Shown here piece by piece: positions 7,054-14,777 of a DNA stretch of 36,091 bases. The DNA lies in contig NZ_SPFO01000016.1 of NCBI RefSeq assembly GCF_005845035.1, forward strand, positions 1 through 36,091, written 5' to 3'. Source of the DNA: Collinsella aerofaciens (lineage in GTDB: Bacteria; Actinomycetota; Coriobacteriia; Coriobacteriales; Coriobacteriaceae). The notes beneath the pieces are model-generated. The model was not told the origin of the DNA. It was given only the letters and a program-made list of their open reading frames with translations, and ran no database searches. Numbering within the stretch: position 1 is the stretch's first letter; each line of letters starts with the position of its first letter. The position numbers were made by a program, and so were the translations under genes.

Positions 7054-9559
7054 GGTGATAAAGGTGACGGAACAGAAGATGAGCCCGCAGGCTATTGAGG
7101 TGCGCGGCGCACGCGTCCATAACCTTAAAGACATCGATATCGATATTCCGCTGGGAAAGCTCGTGGGTATTGCCGGCGTGTCGGGCTCGGGCAAGAGTTC
7201 GCTGGCACTGGGAGTTCTTTATGCCGAGGGCTCGCGTCGTTACTTGGAGGCGCTCAGCACCTATACTCGACGTCGCCTGACGCAGGCCGAGCATGCCCAG
7301 GTGGACGAGGTTCTGCACGTGCCGGCGGCGCTCGCATTGCATCAGCGCCCCAGCGTGCCGGGTGTGCGTTCCACTTTTGGCACCATGACCGAGCTCAACA
7401 ACAGCCTGCGTCTGCTCTTTAGCCGCTGCGCCCATCACGTGTGCCCGCATTGCGGGGCGCGTGTGGAGCCGAGCCTTAACGTAGCTGCGGGCCTGTCGCT
7501 CACGTGCCCTGCGTGCGGCCGCGAGTTCTACGCGCCGGGCGCCGAGGACCTTGCCTTTAACAGCGGTGGCGCGTGTCCCACCTGTGGCGGAACCGGTGTC
7601 ATGCGCGAGGTGGACGAGGCGAGCCTGGTGCCCGACGAGTCAAAGACTATCAACGAGGGCGCGGTGCTTCCTTGGGGCACGCTCATGTGGGATCTGATGA
7701 AGCAGGTGGCCGGCGAGATGGGCGTGCGCACTGACGTGCCGTTTAACCAGCTCTCGCCTCAAGAGCGCGACATCGTGTTCCATGGCCCGGCGGTTAAGAA
7801 ACACATTCTCTACGTTCCCAAAAACGGCGAGGGCGCTACGCCGCTCGACTTTACCTATTACAACGCCGTCTATACCGTTGAGAATGCGCTTGCCAAGGTC
7901 AAGGACGATAAGGGGCTTAAGCGCGTGGCGCGCTTTTTGCGCGAGGGCCCATGCCGCGACTGCAGCGGCACGCGTCTCTCCGAGGCTGCGCGTCAGCCGC
8001 AGGTGCGCGGTATCAATCTGGCGCAAGCGGCGGCCATGACGCTGGGTGAGGCGATTGAGTGGGTGCGCGGGGTACCTACGTCCTTGCCGGCCGAGATGCA
8101 GCCCATGGCAGCGGATATCTGCGATTCGTTTTTGAGCGTGGCCCGTCGTCTGGTCGACCTGGGTCTCGATTACCTTTCACTCGACCGCGCTGGTGCCACG
8201 CTCTCCACGGGTGAGCGCCAGCGTGTGCAGCTCGCCCGCGTGGTGCGCAACCGATCGACGGGCGTGCTTTATGTGCTGGATGAGCCCTCGATCGGCTTGC
8301 ATCCTGCCAATGTCGACGGCCTGGTTGGCGTGATGCGCGACCTGGTAGGCGACGGCAACACCGTGGTTGTTGTCGACCATGATACGCGCGCACTGGCGGA
8401 AGTCGACTATCTGGTCGAGATGGGCCCCGTTGCCGGAGCAGGCGGCGGCAGCGTAATCGCCGCTGGTACGGTAGACGAGGTCGAGCAATCGCAGAGCAGC
8501 CGTATCGCTCCGTTTTTGCGCGTCGAGCCCAAGCGTTTGCGCCCACAGGTGACTGACGACGAAATGTTCGACCAGGGCCACATCCGCATGGCAACTAATG
8601 CCATCCATACCGTCAAGCCGCTCGAAGTCGATATTCCGCGCGGCCGTCTTGTCGCGGTGACGGGCGTTTCGGGTTCGGGCAAGACGACGTTGGTGCTCGA
8701 GACGCTCATTCCGGCGCTTAGAGCCCAGGCAGCTGGCGAGCGCCTGCCAAGCCATGTGCGCTGGGTCGACGCCGAGGGTATCGCACGCGCCAACCTGATT
8801 GACGCCACGCCTATCGGCGCCAACGTGCGCTCGACGGTGGCGACCTATGCCGACATCCATGATGAGCTGCGCCGCGCCTTCGCCCGTACGCCCGAGGCCA
8901 AGGCAGCCGGCTACAAGGCGGGTGCCTTTAGCTACAACACTGGCGCCTTGCGCTGCCCTACGTGCGATGGCACGGGCTCGATATCGCTCGACGTGCAGTT
9001 TCTGCCCGACGTCGAGATCGTCTGCCCGGCATGTCGTGGTTCGCGTTATGCAGACGCGGCTTCGCATATCCATCGCGAGGGCAAGGACGGGAGTCTGCTT
9101 ACGTTGCCGCAGCTCATGGACATGAGCGTGGACGAGGCCATCGACGCCACACTGGGACTCAAGAAAGTTCAGACGCGCTTGCAGACCTTGCGCGACCTGG
9201 GATTGGGTTATCTCACGCTTGGTGAGCCCACGCCGGCGCTCTCGGGCGGCGAGGCGCAGCGCCTTAAGCTTGCGAGCGAGATGGGCCGCGTGCAGGATGA
9301 CGCCGTGTTTGTGTTCGACGAGCCCACGATCGGACTACATCCGCTCGATGTTCAGGTGCTGTTGAACGTGTTTGACGGCCTTGTTGCCAAGGGCGCCACG
9401 GTTGTCGTGATCGAGCACGACCTCGATCTTATCCGTAACGCCGATTACGTGATCGACATGGGCCCGGGCGGTGGCGACGCGGGCGGGCAAATCGTCTGCG
9501 CCGGAACGTCGGCGGATATCGCAGCTTGCTCCAAGAGCATTACCGGTCGCTACCTATAG
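7046..9559 (+). CDS. UvrA-like ABC ATPase lacking the UvrB-binding domain (UvrA2/DrrC type)
   Basis: An 837-residue paralogue of excinuclease subunit A; canonical UvrA is about 940. It has two ABC ATPase modules: Walker A GVSGSGKS (44-51) and GVSGSGKT, and signatures LSTGERQRVQLARV and LSGGEAQRLKLASE. Each is followed by a DEP(S/T)IGLHP Walker B region. Zinc-binding CxxC pairs are present (CPHCG, CPACG, CPTCGGTG, CPTCDGTG, CPACRGS). The CPHCG and CPACG pairs are only about 25 residues apart, where canonical UvrA carries its UvrB-binding domain, so that domain is missing. Such class II UvrA proteins are linked to drug self-resistance or damage tolerance rather than standard UvrABC repair. The start at 7046 overlaps the ATPase stop; GTG 7064 or ATG 7079 are alternatives. 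Confidence 0.85.
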   Translation: MSRVIKVTEQKMSPQAIEVRGARVHNLKDIDIDIPLGKLVGIAGVSGSGKSSLALGVLYAEGSRRYLEALSTYTRRRLTQAEHAQVDEVLHVPAALALHQRPSVPGVRSTFGTMTELNNSLRLLFSRCAHHVCPHCGARVEPSLNVAAGLSLTCPACGREFYAPGAEDLAFNSGGACPTCGGTGVMREVDEASLVPDESKTINEGAVLPWGTLMWDLMKQVAGEMGVRTDVPFNQLSPQERDIVFHGPAVKKHILYVPKNGEGATPLDFTYYNAVYTVENALAKVKDDKGLKRVARFLREGPCRDCSGTRLSEAARQPQVRGINLAQAAAMTLGEAIEWVRGVPTSLPAEMQPMAADICDSFLSVARRLVDLGLDYLSLDRAGATLSTGERQRVQLARVVRNRSTGVLYVLDEPSIGLHPANVDGLVGVMRDLVGDGNTVVVVDHDTRALAEVDYLVEMGPVAGAGGGSVIAAGTVDEVEQSQSSRIAPFLRVEPKRLRPQVTDDEMFDQGHIRMATNAIHTVKPLEVDIPRGRLVAVTGVSGSGKTTLVLETLIPALRAQAAGERLPSHVRWVDAEGIARANLIDATPIGANVRSTVATYADIHDELRRAFARTPEAKAAGYKAGAFSYNTGALRCPTCDGTGSISLDVQFLPDVEIVCPACRGSRYADAASHIHREGKDGSLLTLPQLMDMSVDEAIDATLGLKKVQTRLQTLRDLGLGYLTLGEPTPALSGGEAQRLKLASEMGRVQDDAVFVFDEPTIGLHPLDVQVLLNVFDGLVAKGATVVVIEHDLDLIRNADYVIDMGPGGGDAGGQIVCAGTSADIAACSKSITGRYL

Positions 9560-9568
9560 GCAATGTGA

Positions 9569-9587
9569 CAAAGGGACTGTCCCTTTG
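9569..9587. repeat. Short palindrome after the uvrA-like gene
   Basis: CAAAGGGA and TCCCTTTG pair perfectly around a CTG loop, 9 nt after the uvrA-like stop and 12 nt before the 3' end of the convergent ATPase gene. It has no T-run. It could be a weak terminator or a REP-type palindrome of the GGGAC class seen elsewhere in this window. Confidence 0.5.
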
Positions 9588-9599
9588 CCTCATTGATGC

Positions 9600-10700
9600 C
9601 TATTTCATGCATTGAGCGGCGAGATAGTCGCGGAAGAATGGCAATTCAAAAGCGACGATTCCGCGCCCGCGTTCTCCAATGATGCCGGCATCTATCATGC
9701 GGCGTCGGTAGCGGGAGACCTGCTGCGGCGAACGCTTAAGGCGTTCGACAAGGTCAGCGGTGGTGGACTCTTCCTCGTCATCGAGCATGGCGATGAGGAA
9801 TCGCTTGTCCTCTGCCGTGAGTTCCCGATAGGTTGCCGCGAGGATTCGGTCGTCCATCTCGTCGCGCGCGATTTTGATTCCCAGGTCAAAGTCGCGTGAC
9901 GAGATTTCCTTCGAATCGCTTGTGAGATCCCAGGCACGGTAGCCTACAAGTTGCAATAAGAAGGGAAAACCAGAGATCGAGCGAACGGCTCTATCGATTC
10001 CCTCAGCATCTGCCAGGCGATCGTTTTCCTGGATTGTGCGAATCAAGGCCTCGCGTACGTCATAGTCGGCAATGCGACCCAGATGATATTGTTGGGCGCG
10101 GCGAAGGAACGAGACCGTCTTGTGGTTCAGCAACGTCGAGACGTTGTTGGGAAGTCCCGCCATGAGCAGGGCGACGCGTTTCCCATCGGTCACAAAGTGC
10201 TGATACGTCGCTGCGAGCCGAATCATCTCGTCGAGTGTCGGGTCCACCTCGTCAACCGTGACGAGCAGACCGGTGCCCGCCTCGTTGAGCTGGTCGATGA
10301 TGTCGCTCATGCGATAACGCCAGGTTGAGGCATCGTGAACGCGATTGACCTCAATGCTGCCGAGCGGTGCAATTCCGAGACCGGTGACTTCGAAGTGGTT
10401 GGACGAGTCGACGAGATGGGCTGCGGCACGTTTCGCCCCGAACTCGATTTCCTCAAGCATTCCCGGGAGCGCGGTCGTCTTTACGGCTATCCAGCCGTGG
10501 GATTCCGCCCTTGTCGCGAGCGACGACATGAGAGCGGTTTTACCGGTTCCACGCGCGCCTGAGAAGATCGAGGTCAATTCTGGGCGCCTGCGCTGACTCA
10601 AGAAGGCACGGTCCAAATCCCGAATAATCTGTTGTCTGCCAGCGAGATGGGCAGGAACCTCGCCAAAGCTAGGGGTAAACGGGTTTTCGAGGTATTCCAC
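9600..10700 (-). CDS. Second AAA-type ATPase with winged-helix tail (paralogue)
   Basis: A 366-residue ATPase whose start is GTG 10700, fixed by AAGGAGGG five bases upstream. Walker A is SGARGTGKT (about 47-55) and Walker B is LLVTVDEVD. The sensor block LLMAGLPNNVSTLLNHKTVSFLRRAQQ matches the 5935-7053 protein closely. The C-terminal DLVERLKRSPQQVSRYRRRMIDAGII is a clear helix-turn-helix/winged-helix segment, so DNA binding is likely. It stands alone on the minus strand, convergent with the uvrA-like gene and divergent from the recombinase. Its promoter region is strikingly A/T-rich with 20-nt phased repeats. It could be an ORC-like DNA-binding ATPase or a defence or regulatory ATPase; no exact function is known to me. 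Confidence 0.75.
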   Translation of the reverse strand: MEYLENPFTPSFGEVPAHLAGRQQIIRDLDRAFLSQRRRPELTSIFSGARGTGKTALMSSLATRAESHGWIAVKTTALPGMLEEIEFGAKRAAAHLVDSSNHFEVTGLGIAPLGSIEVNRVHDASTWRYRMSDIIDQLNEAGTGLLVTVDEVDPTLDEMIRLAATYQHFVTDGKRVALLMAGLPNNVSTLLNHKTVSFLRRAQQYHLGRIADYDVREALIRTIQENDRLADAEGIDRAVRSISGFPFLLQLVGYRAWDLTSDSKEISSRDFDLGIKIARDEMDDRILAATYRELTAEDKRFLIAMLDDEEESTTADLVERLKRSPQQVSRYRRRMIDAGIIGERGRGIVAFELPFFRDYLAAQCMK

Positions 10701-10724
10701 AATACCCTCCTTTCACACCGCCGT

Positions 10725-10784
10725 TTAACTTCATTTTATTCTAGTTAATTTCAGTTAAAAACGATTAATTTTATTTCAAAGCAT
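10725..10784 (-). promoter_or_regulatory. Three 20-nt phased A/T-rich repeats upstream of ATPase 2
   Basis: Units begin TTAACTTC at 10725, TTAATTTC at 10745 and TTAATTTT at 10765, exactly two helical turns apart, in the only strongly A/T-rich patch of the region. On the minus strand TTAACT and TAGAAT/TAAAAT words could serve as promoter elements for the ATPase, whose start codon is at 10700. The periodicity suggests a protein-binding array, perhaps autoregulation, paralleling the 10-bp array before ATPase 1. Confidence 0.5.
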
Positions 10785-10833
10785 AAGGTTGGCGTCGCGC
10801 GTTATCGAAGTGGTGCTTGAATAACTTACGTTG

Positions 10834-10893
10834 GAGCCCGAAAATGGGTTCAACCCATTCGCGAAATTTGCACGCCCTATTGTGAGTGGGCTC
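10834..10893. promoter_or_regulatory. Nested inverted repeats, candidate recombinase site
   Basis: AATGGGTT (10843-10850) and AACCCATT (10852-10859) form a palindrome with a single central base. Outside this, GAGCCC (10834-10839) pairs with GGGCTC (10888-10893). The block lies 45-105 nt upstream of the serine recombinase start, where resolvases commonly have their res/regulatory site. The assignment rests only on position and symmetry. Confidence 0.3.
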
Positions 10894-10937
10894 TCAGATG
10901 AGCTGAAGCTGCCATCGTGCGGCTGATAGGGGCAATC

Positions 10938-11573
10938 ATGAAAAACAGAATCTATGGGTATGCTCGAGTTTCGTCAGCAGATCAGAACCTGGATCGCCAA
11001 CTGGATGCGCTGGAGCGGTTTCCGGTCCAAACGAATTTGATCTACGCTGACAAAGCGAGCGGAAAGGACTTCAGGCGTCCTCAGTACCAGCGTCTTCTTC
11101 GTCGTCTGCGCGAAGGGGACGTTCTGGTGATTAAGAGTATCGACCGATTAGGCCGCGGCTACCGTGAAGTTCTCGATGAATGGCGTCGCCTAACGACGGA
11201 CAAGCACGTTGCCATCGTGGTGCTCGATATGCCATTGCTTGATACACGCGAACAACCCAATGGAATTACGGGGACTTTTATTGCCGATCTAGTGCTTCAG
11301 GTTTTGAGCTACGTGGCTCAGGTGGAGCGCGAAAACATAAAGCAGCGCCAGGCGGAGGGTATCGCGTCGGCGCGTCTGCGGGGTGTGAGATTTGGGAGAC
11401 CGACGCTCGAACGTCCGGATAGCTACCGCGATGTCATCAAATCATTCGAAGGAGGTGAGGTTACGAGGCAAGAGGCCGCAATGCTTTTGAACGTTAGCGC
11501 ATCGACGTTTGATCGTTGGAGACGGGCGGACGCGAACGGATATGACCGTTCGCCGTCTGCCCGTCCTCTTTAG
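10938..11573 (+). CDS. Small serine recombinase (resolvase/invertase family)
   Basis: A 211-residue site-specific recombinase. The start is ATG 10938 with AGGGGC upstream; an in-frame GTG at 10917 lacks a site. The catalytic domain begins YGYARVSSADQNLDRQ, with the nucleophile Ser12 and Arg10. SIDRLGRG supplies the conserved arginines Arg70 and Arg73. A linker helix around 130-150 leads to GRP and a C-terminal helix-turn-helix (TRQEAAMLLNVSASTFDRWRR). Length and layout match Tn3 resolvase/Hin-type enzymes, not large serine integrases. It is the only recombinase in the accessory block and probably a marker of its mobility. No transposase was seen next to it. Confidence 0.88.
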   Translation: MKNRIYGYARVSSADQNLDRQLDALERFPVQTNLIYADKASGKDFRRPQYQRLLRRLREGDVLVIKSIDRLGRGYREVLDEWRRLTTDKHVAIVVLDMPLLDTREQPNGITGTFIADLVLQVLSYVAQVERENIKQRQAEGIASARLRGVRFGRPTLERPDSYRDVIKSFEGGEVTRQEAAMLLNVSASTFDRWRRADANGYDRSPSARPL

Positions 11574-11581
11574 CTAGACAT

Positions 11582-11700
11582 TTTGACGAGGGGAGTTTAT
11601 TGCACAGGGCCCACTCCTTCCCTCGATGTTTATCCAGTTCACGCCCTTGAATCAAATAGTGCCACTGCGTCGCCAATTCGTCTGCTATTTGACGAGGGGG
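11582..11700 (+). promoter_or_regulatory. Repeated TTTGACGAGGGG before lipoprotein gene
   Basis: The 12-mer TTTGACGAGGGG occurs at 11582-11593 and 11688-11699, 106 nt apart, within the 162-nt gap between the recombinase and the lipoprotein gene. Each contains TTGACG, a good -35 hexamer. The second lies 36 nt upstream of the lipoprotein start. No convincing -10 at ideal spacing was found, so promoter versus regulator site is undecided. Confidence 0.3.
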
Positions 11701-11735
11701 TTAGATATCGTGTTTTGTATTTAAAGGAGGACAAG

Positions 11736-12548
11736 ATGAAAAGGCATTATGGGATGGCTGCGGCGATCTCGCTATTTGCGACGGTGCTCTGTGGGGCACT
11801 TCTGCTGAGCGGCTGTTCACAGGTTGAGAAGAAAAACGATGGGCCTGATTATGCCGATGAACGTGCAATGGCCGTGATTGCTCAAGGCTATCAAAAGCGG
11901 CCGGATTACCTTGAATCACTGGGAGAGGATGCTGATCTGGGCTCTAATAAAGTTCGAAAAGAGGCAATTAAAACCGAGATCGATAACGACAAAGAACTCA
12001 AAAAGGCGTCATTTAAAGACACTAAGATGCAAGAAGACGTCATTGCCTATCTCAATTTGCTTGATAATCAGCTTGATGTTGTCAAGAAGTATGCGGAATC
12101 GGATCCCAAGTATTACGACGAATGGGAAAAGGCCTATGACGCACGATCTGCACAGCTTAAGAAACTGGTTGATCGGTATGACTTGACGGTCGATGATGAG
12201 TATCGAGATGCGTTTGACGAGCTGATCAAGAACGGTAGGACCGTGGAGGAGAAGACGCATAATGATGAGGTTATCAACGGCCTGCTCTCATCGGCGACCT
12301 TTGAGAAAAGTGACGACGGCTACGGCCTCTATACGTACACCGCAATCGTCGAAAACACCTCTGACATATCGTTCGAAAACGTTTTTCTAAATGTTGCTCT
12401 TTACGATGCCGATGGTGTAAGGGCGGAAGAATGCTACGCAGATACATCCGCCTGGGCGCCTGGCGAGAAGGTGAAGTTTGAGGTAATGAGTGAGGTAGAC
12501 GCTTCGAGGGTCGCGCCGACAGTATCGAATTACAGCATCAAGGAATAA
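11736..12548 (+). CDS. Lipoprotein with C-terminal FxLYD-like domain
   Basis: A 270-residue secreted lipoprotein. The ATG at 11736 follows AAAGGAGG 5-6 nt upstream, so a longer frame starting earlier is rejected. A lysine/arginine N-region and hydrophobic stretch lead to the lipobox LSGC, with the acylated Cys at 27. The middle section (about 40-170) is charged and helical, rich in Lys/Asp/Glu. The last ~85 residues (YTYTAIVENTSDISFENVFLNVALYDADG...APGEKVKFEV) match the FxLYD-type beta-sandwich pattern of extracytoplasmic proteins. Ligand and role are unknown. It is followed by a terminator, so it forms its own transcription unit in the A/T-richer accessory block. Confidence 0.75.
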   Translation: MKRHYGMAAAISLFATVLCGALLLSGCSQVEKKNDGPDYADERAMAVIAQGYQKRPDYLESLGEDADLGSNKVRKEAIKTEIDNDKELKKASFKDTKMQEDVIAYLNLLDNQLDVVKKYAESDPKYYDEWEKAYDARSAQLKKLVDRYDLTVDDEYRDAFDELIKNGRTVEEKTHNDEVINGLLSSATFEKSDDGYGLYTYTAIVENTSDISFENVFLNVALYDADGVRAEECYADTSAWAPGEKVKFEVMSEVDASRVAPTVSNYSIKE

Positions 12549-12570
12549 TTCGCGGGAATTGGAAAGAATG

Positions 12571-12601
12571 CGCGACCGTTTTCTCCGAACGGTCGCGTTT
12601 T
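12571..12601 (+). terminator. Intrinsic terminator after lipoprotein gene
   Basis: CGCGACCGTT (12571-12580) pairs perfectly with AACGGTCGCG (12588-12597) around a 7-nt loop and is followed by TTTT at 12598-12601. It lies 22 nt after the lipoprotein stop. Confidence 0.85.
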
Positions 12602-12692
12602 GCATTAAGCCGTTGACAGAATGATTCGTGCCGTCATGTGCACGATAGAAGATGATGGAGAAGTCGGGCCCATAAAAGAAAGGCGAAGCAGG

Positions 12693-13337
12693 ATGACAAG
12701 AACAAACTTGTTTACAACAATAACGCAAAAGCTAATCTTTGGCGGTTTGCTGGCTGTTACGGCCGTGGCGACTGCCGGGTGTATCTGGTTGTATTTGACA
12801 CGTAATCCTACAACGATCACCGATGATTCGATTCGCGAGGAGATCGCGCCGGTCGTAAAGCTTGTGACGTACGAATATAACTTTACGCAGCTGCTCTCAA
12901 TCGATGAAGCGGGGAATCCGCTTGGGTGGGAAAACCCCTTTACGTCTAAGCGATATGTCGCAACGATTGACGGCAAGGCTGATATCGGGATCGATGCCGA
13001 TAAAATGAAGATTGAAATCAAGCGGGTTGATATGAACGACGAGAACTCAGAGGTCAAGAGCGTAAAGGTTACATTGCCTCACTCGGAAATTACCTCTTTC
13101 TCAACAGACCCCAATACACTGAAGAAATATGTTGAGGACAATGGTTTTCTGAACTGGAATCAAGTAAGTACGGACGATCTGAACGGTTTGTTGAAACAGG
13201 CGAAGAAAGAGCAGACCAAGAAGGTCGAAGAGAGCGATATGCTCAAAGAATCTGATGATAGAGCCAGCGGATTGATCGAAAAACAGGTCAAAGCCCTATG
13301 CGGCGACGATGTCGATATTAACGTTACGTTTAAGTAA
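12693..13337 (+). CDS. DUF4230-like membrane-anchored protein
   Basis: A 214-residue protein with one N-terminal membrane anchor (about residues 14-35) and an extracytoplasmic domain. The pattern VVKLVTYEYNFTQLLS, then ADIGIDADKMKIEI and VKVTLPHSEITS, fits the DUF4230 family, whose biochemical role is unknown. The ATG at 12693 is preferred because the anchor follows it directly; a start at 12621 would add 24 residues with no hydrophobic character. The ribosome site is weak (AGGCGAAGCAGG). The EcsC-family gene begins 2 nt after the stop, so the two are almost certainly co-transcribed. The C-terminal ~60 residues are charged and probably helical. Confidence 0.65.
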   Translation: MTRTNLFTTITQKLIFGGLLAVTAVATAGCIWLYLTRNPTTITDDSIREEIAPVVKLVTYEYNFTQLLSIDEAGNPLGWENPFTSKRYVATIDGKADIGIDADKMKIEIKRVDMNDENSEVKSVKVTLPHSEITSFSTDPNTLKKYVEDNGFLNWNQVSTDDLNGLLKQAKKEQTKKVEESDMLKESDDRASGLIEKQVKALCGDDVDINVTFK

Positions 13338-13339
13338 GG

Positions 13340-14737
13340 GTGAATGGTGTGTCCGATAAACGACAACAGTTTGGTGAGGCGGAGCCCGAAAAGCAGCGTA
13401 AGCCCGGTGTCGGTTCTTCTTCGCTGGAGAACATAATGTTTGGAGCATTAAATGGCGCGCAAAACGCCATTATGGGTGTGGTCAAGGAGACCCAAAAGAA
13501 ATCGAGTGAATTGGCGGACGCCGCTAGCCCGTTGGCGGATAATGCGCTTAAAGGTATTACTGACTTTGCAAATGGGATTGCTTCTGTAACTGCAGCCGCG
13601 GCGAATGAACGCTACAGCGCAAAGCGACAAGAGCAACTCGGCCTGCCATCGACGCTCGTTGACGATAACGGTGATTGGGTGTTGCCCGATCCGTTGCTGA
13701 CCAATCAAGAGCTTGCCGAGCTTGAGGTATTGACCGAGCAATACGAAAAGATGGTAGCGCCTTCAAAGCTCAAGCAGCTGACCGATATGGCTGGGCTAAA
13801 GATACCGGAGAATCTTCGCACTGCCGTTGGAGATGCGGTCGATGAGCTTACAAGTGAGATTCAGCAACAAGAGCTATATGCACAGGTTATGAAGCAGGTC
13901 GTCGATGGTTTCAAGGCTATCGAGGAGCAAGCTGCCAAGTACAGCGTTACTGAGGCGCAGATTGTTGAGGCCGCAAATACTACGCTTGAAGGCGTTACTA
14001 TCCGTTCGATTGACGAGTTATTCATGCTTCGCAGTTTTGACGTCGCGAGGATTGCGGCAGGTGAGAACGGTAGACACTTGCTGCTTGCGGCGACCGAGGG
14101 TGCGGTGACGGGTGCTCCTGGGTTTGCCGGTTTGCCCTTCAATATCGTATTCAGCATGTTTCTCTATTATCGCGCGGTGCAGTCGGTTGCCATGATGTAC
14201 GGATTTAACGTTAAAGAGGATCCGGCTGAAATGGTCATTGCGGGCGATGTGTTTTCAAACGCGATGGCTCCGTCGGCAGGCTCTGCTGATGGCATGGCTG
14301 TCACAATCGGTAAAGTGATGCTTGTAGCCGAGATGGAGGGTGTGAAGCAGACGGTCAAGAAAGGCTGGACGGCAATGGCGGCACGGGGCGGCGCGGCTAT
14401 GCTTGTCACGCAGATTCGCGCCCTTGCTAATGCCGCTGCACGTAAGGCACTCGAGAATGCTGGCAAGAAGTCGCTCGAGAATAGTGTTTTCAAAAACGTA
14501 CTCGAACAAATTGGCAGGAATATCACTCAAAAATCCCTCGGTAAGGCCATTCCCGTGTTTGGCGGCGTTGTCGGCGCCTTGTTTGACGTCTCGCAGATGA
14601 ATCGTGTTTTGCAATATGCCAACATCTTCTACCATAAGCGGTTCATCATTGAAAAACAGGAGCGTATTGCAATACTTGTCGGTATGGAGACTGTCTCTGT
14701 GGGTGGTGAGGTTGAGATTTGCTCCGCAGAAGGATAG
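13340..14737 (+). CDS. EcsC-family protein
   Basis: A 465-residue protein starting at GTG 13340, with GTG 13349 as an alternative, 2 nt after the DUF4230 gene. The first ~80 residues are low-complexity and polar with amphipathic segments. The region from about 190 onward carries the EcsC-like pattern: helices rich in Ala/Glu, EGAVTGAPGFAGLPFNIVFSMFLYYRAVQSVAMMYGF, and later AIPVFGGVVGALFDVSQMNRVLQYANIFYHKRFI. EcsC was named from a Bacillus ABC-transporter operon, but no Ecs ABC transporter genes are next to it here. A membrane-associated role is plausible. It is probably functionally linked to the DUF4230 protein through their operon. The gene ends 40 nt before the relic at 14778. Confidence 0.7.
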   Translation: MNGVSDKRQQFGEAEPEKQRKPGVGSSSLENIMFGALNGAQNAIMGVVKETQKKSSELADAASPLADNALKGITDFANGIASVTAAAANERYSAKRQEQLGLPSTLVDDNGDWVLPDPLLTNQELAELEVLTEQYEKMVAPSKLKQLTDMAGLKIPENLRTAVGDAVDELTSEIQQQELYAQVMKQVVDGFKAIEEQAAKYSVTEAQIVEAANTTLEGVTIRSIDELFMLRSFDVARIAAGENGRHLLLAATEGAVTGAPGFAGLPFNIVFSMFLYYRAVQSVAMMYGFNVKEDPAEMVIAGDVFSNAMAPSAGSADGMAVTIGKVMLVAEMEGVKQTVKKGWTAMAARGGAAMLVTQIRALANAAARKALENAGKKSLENSVFKNVLEQIGRNITQKSLGKAIPVFGGVVGALFDVSQMNRVLQYANIFYHKRFIIEKQERIAILVGMETVSVGGEVEICSAEG

Positions 14738-14777
14738 TCGGCCGCATTCTTTGGTGACTGAGAGCCTAGGCGGCATT

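Noticed and set aside
11583..11735. Longer start for the lipoprotein gene
   Set aside because: The signal peptide and lipobox require the ATG at 11736, which has AAAGGAGG; the upstream 51 codons would abolish export.
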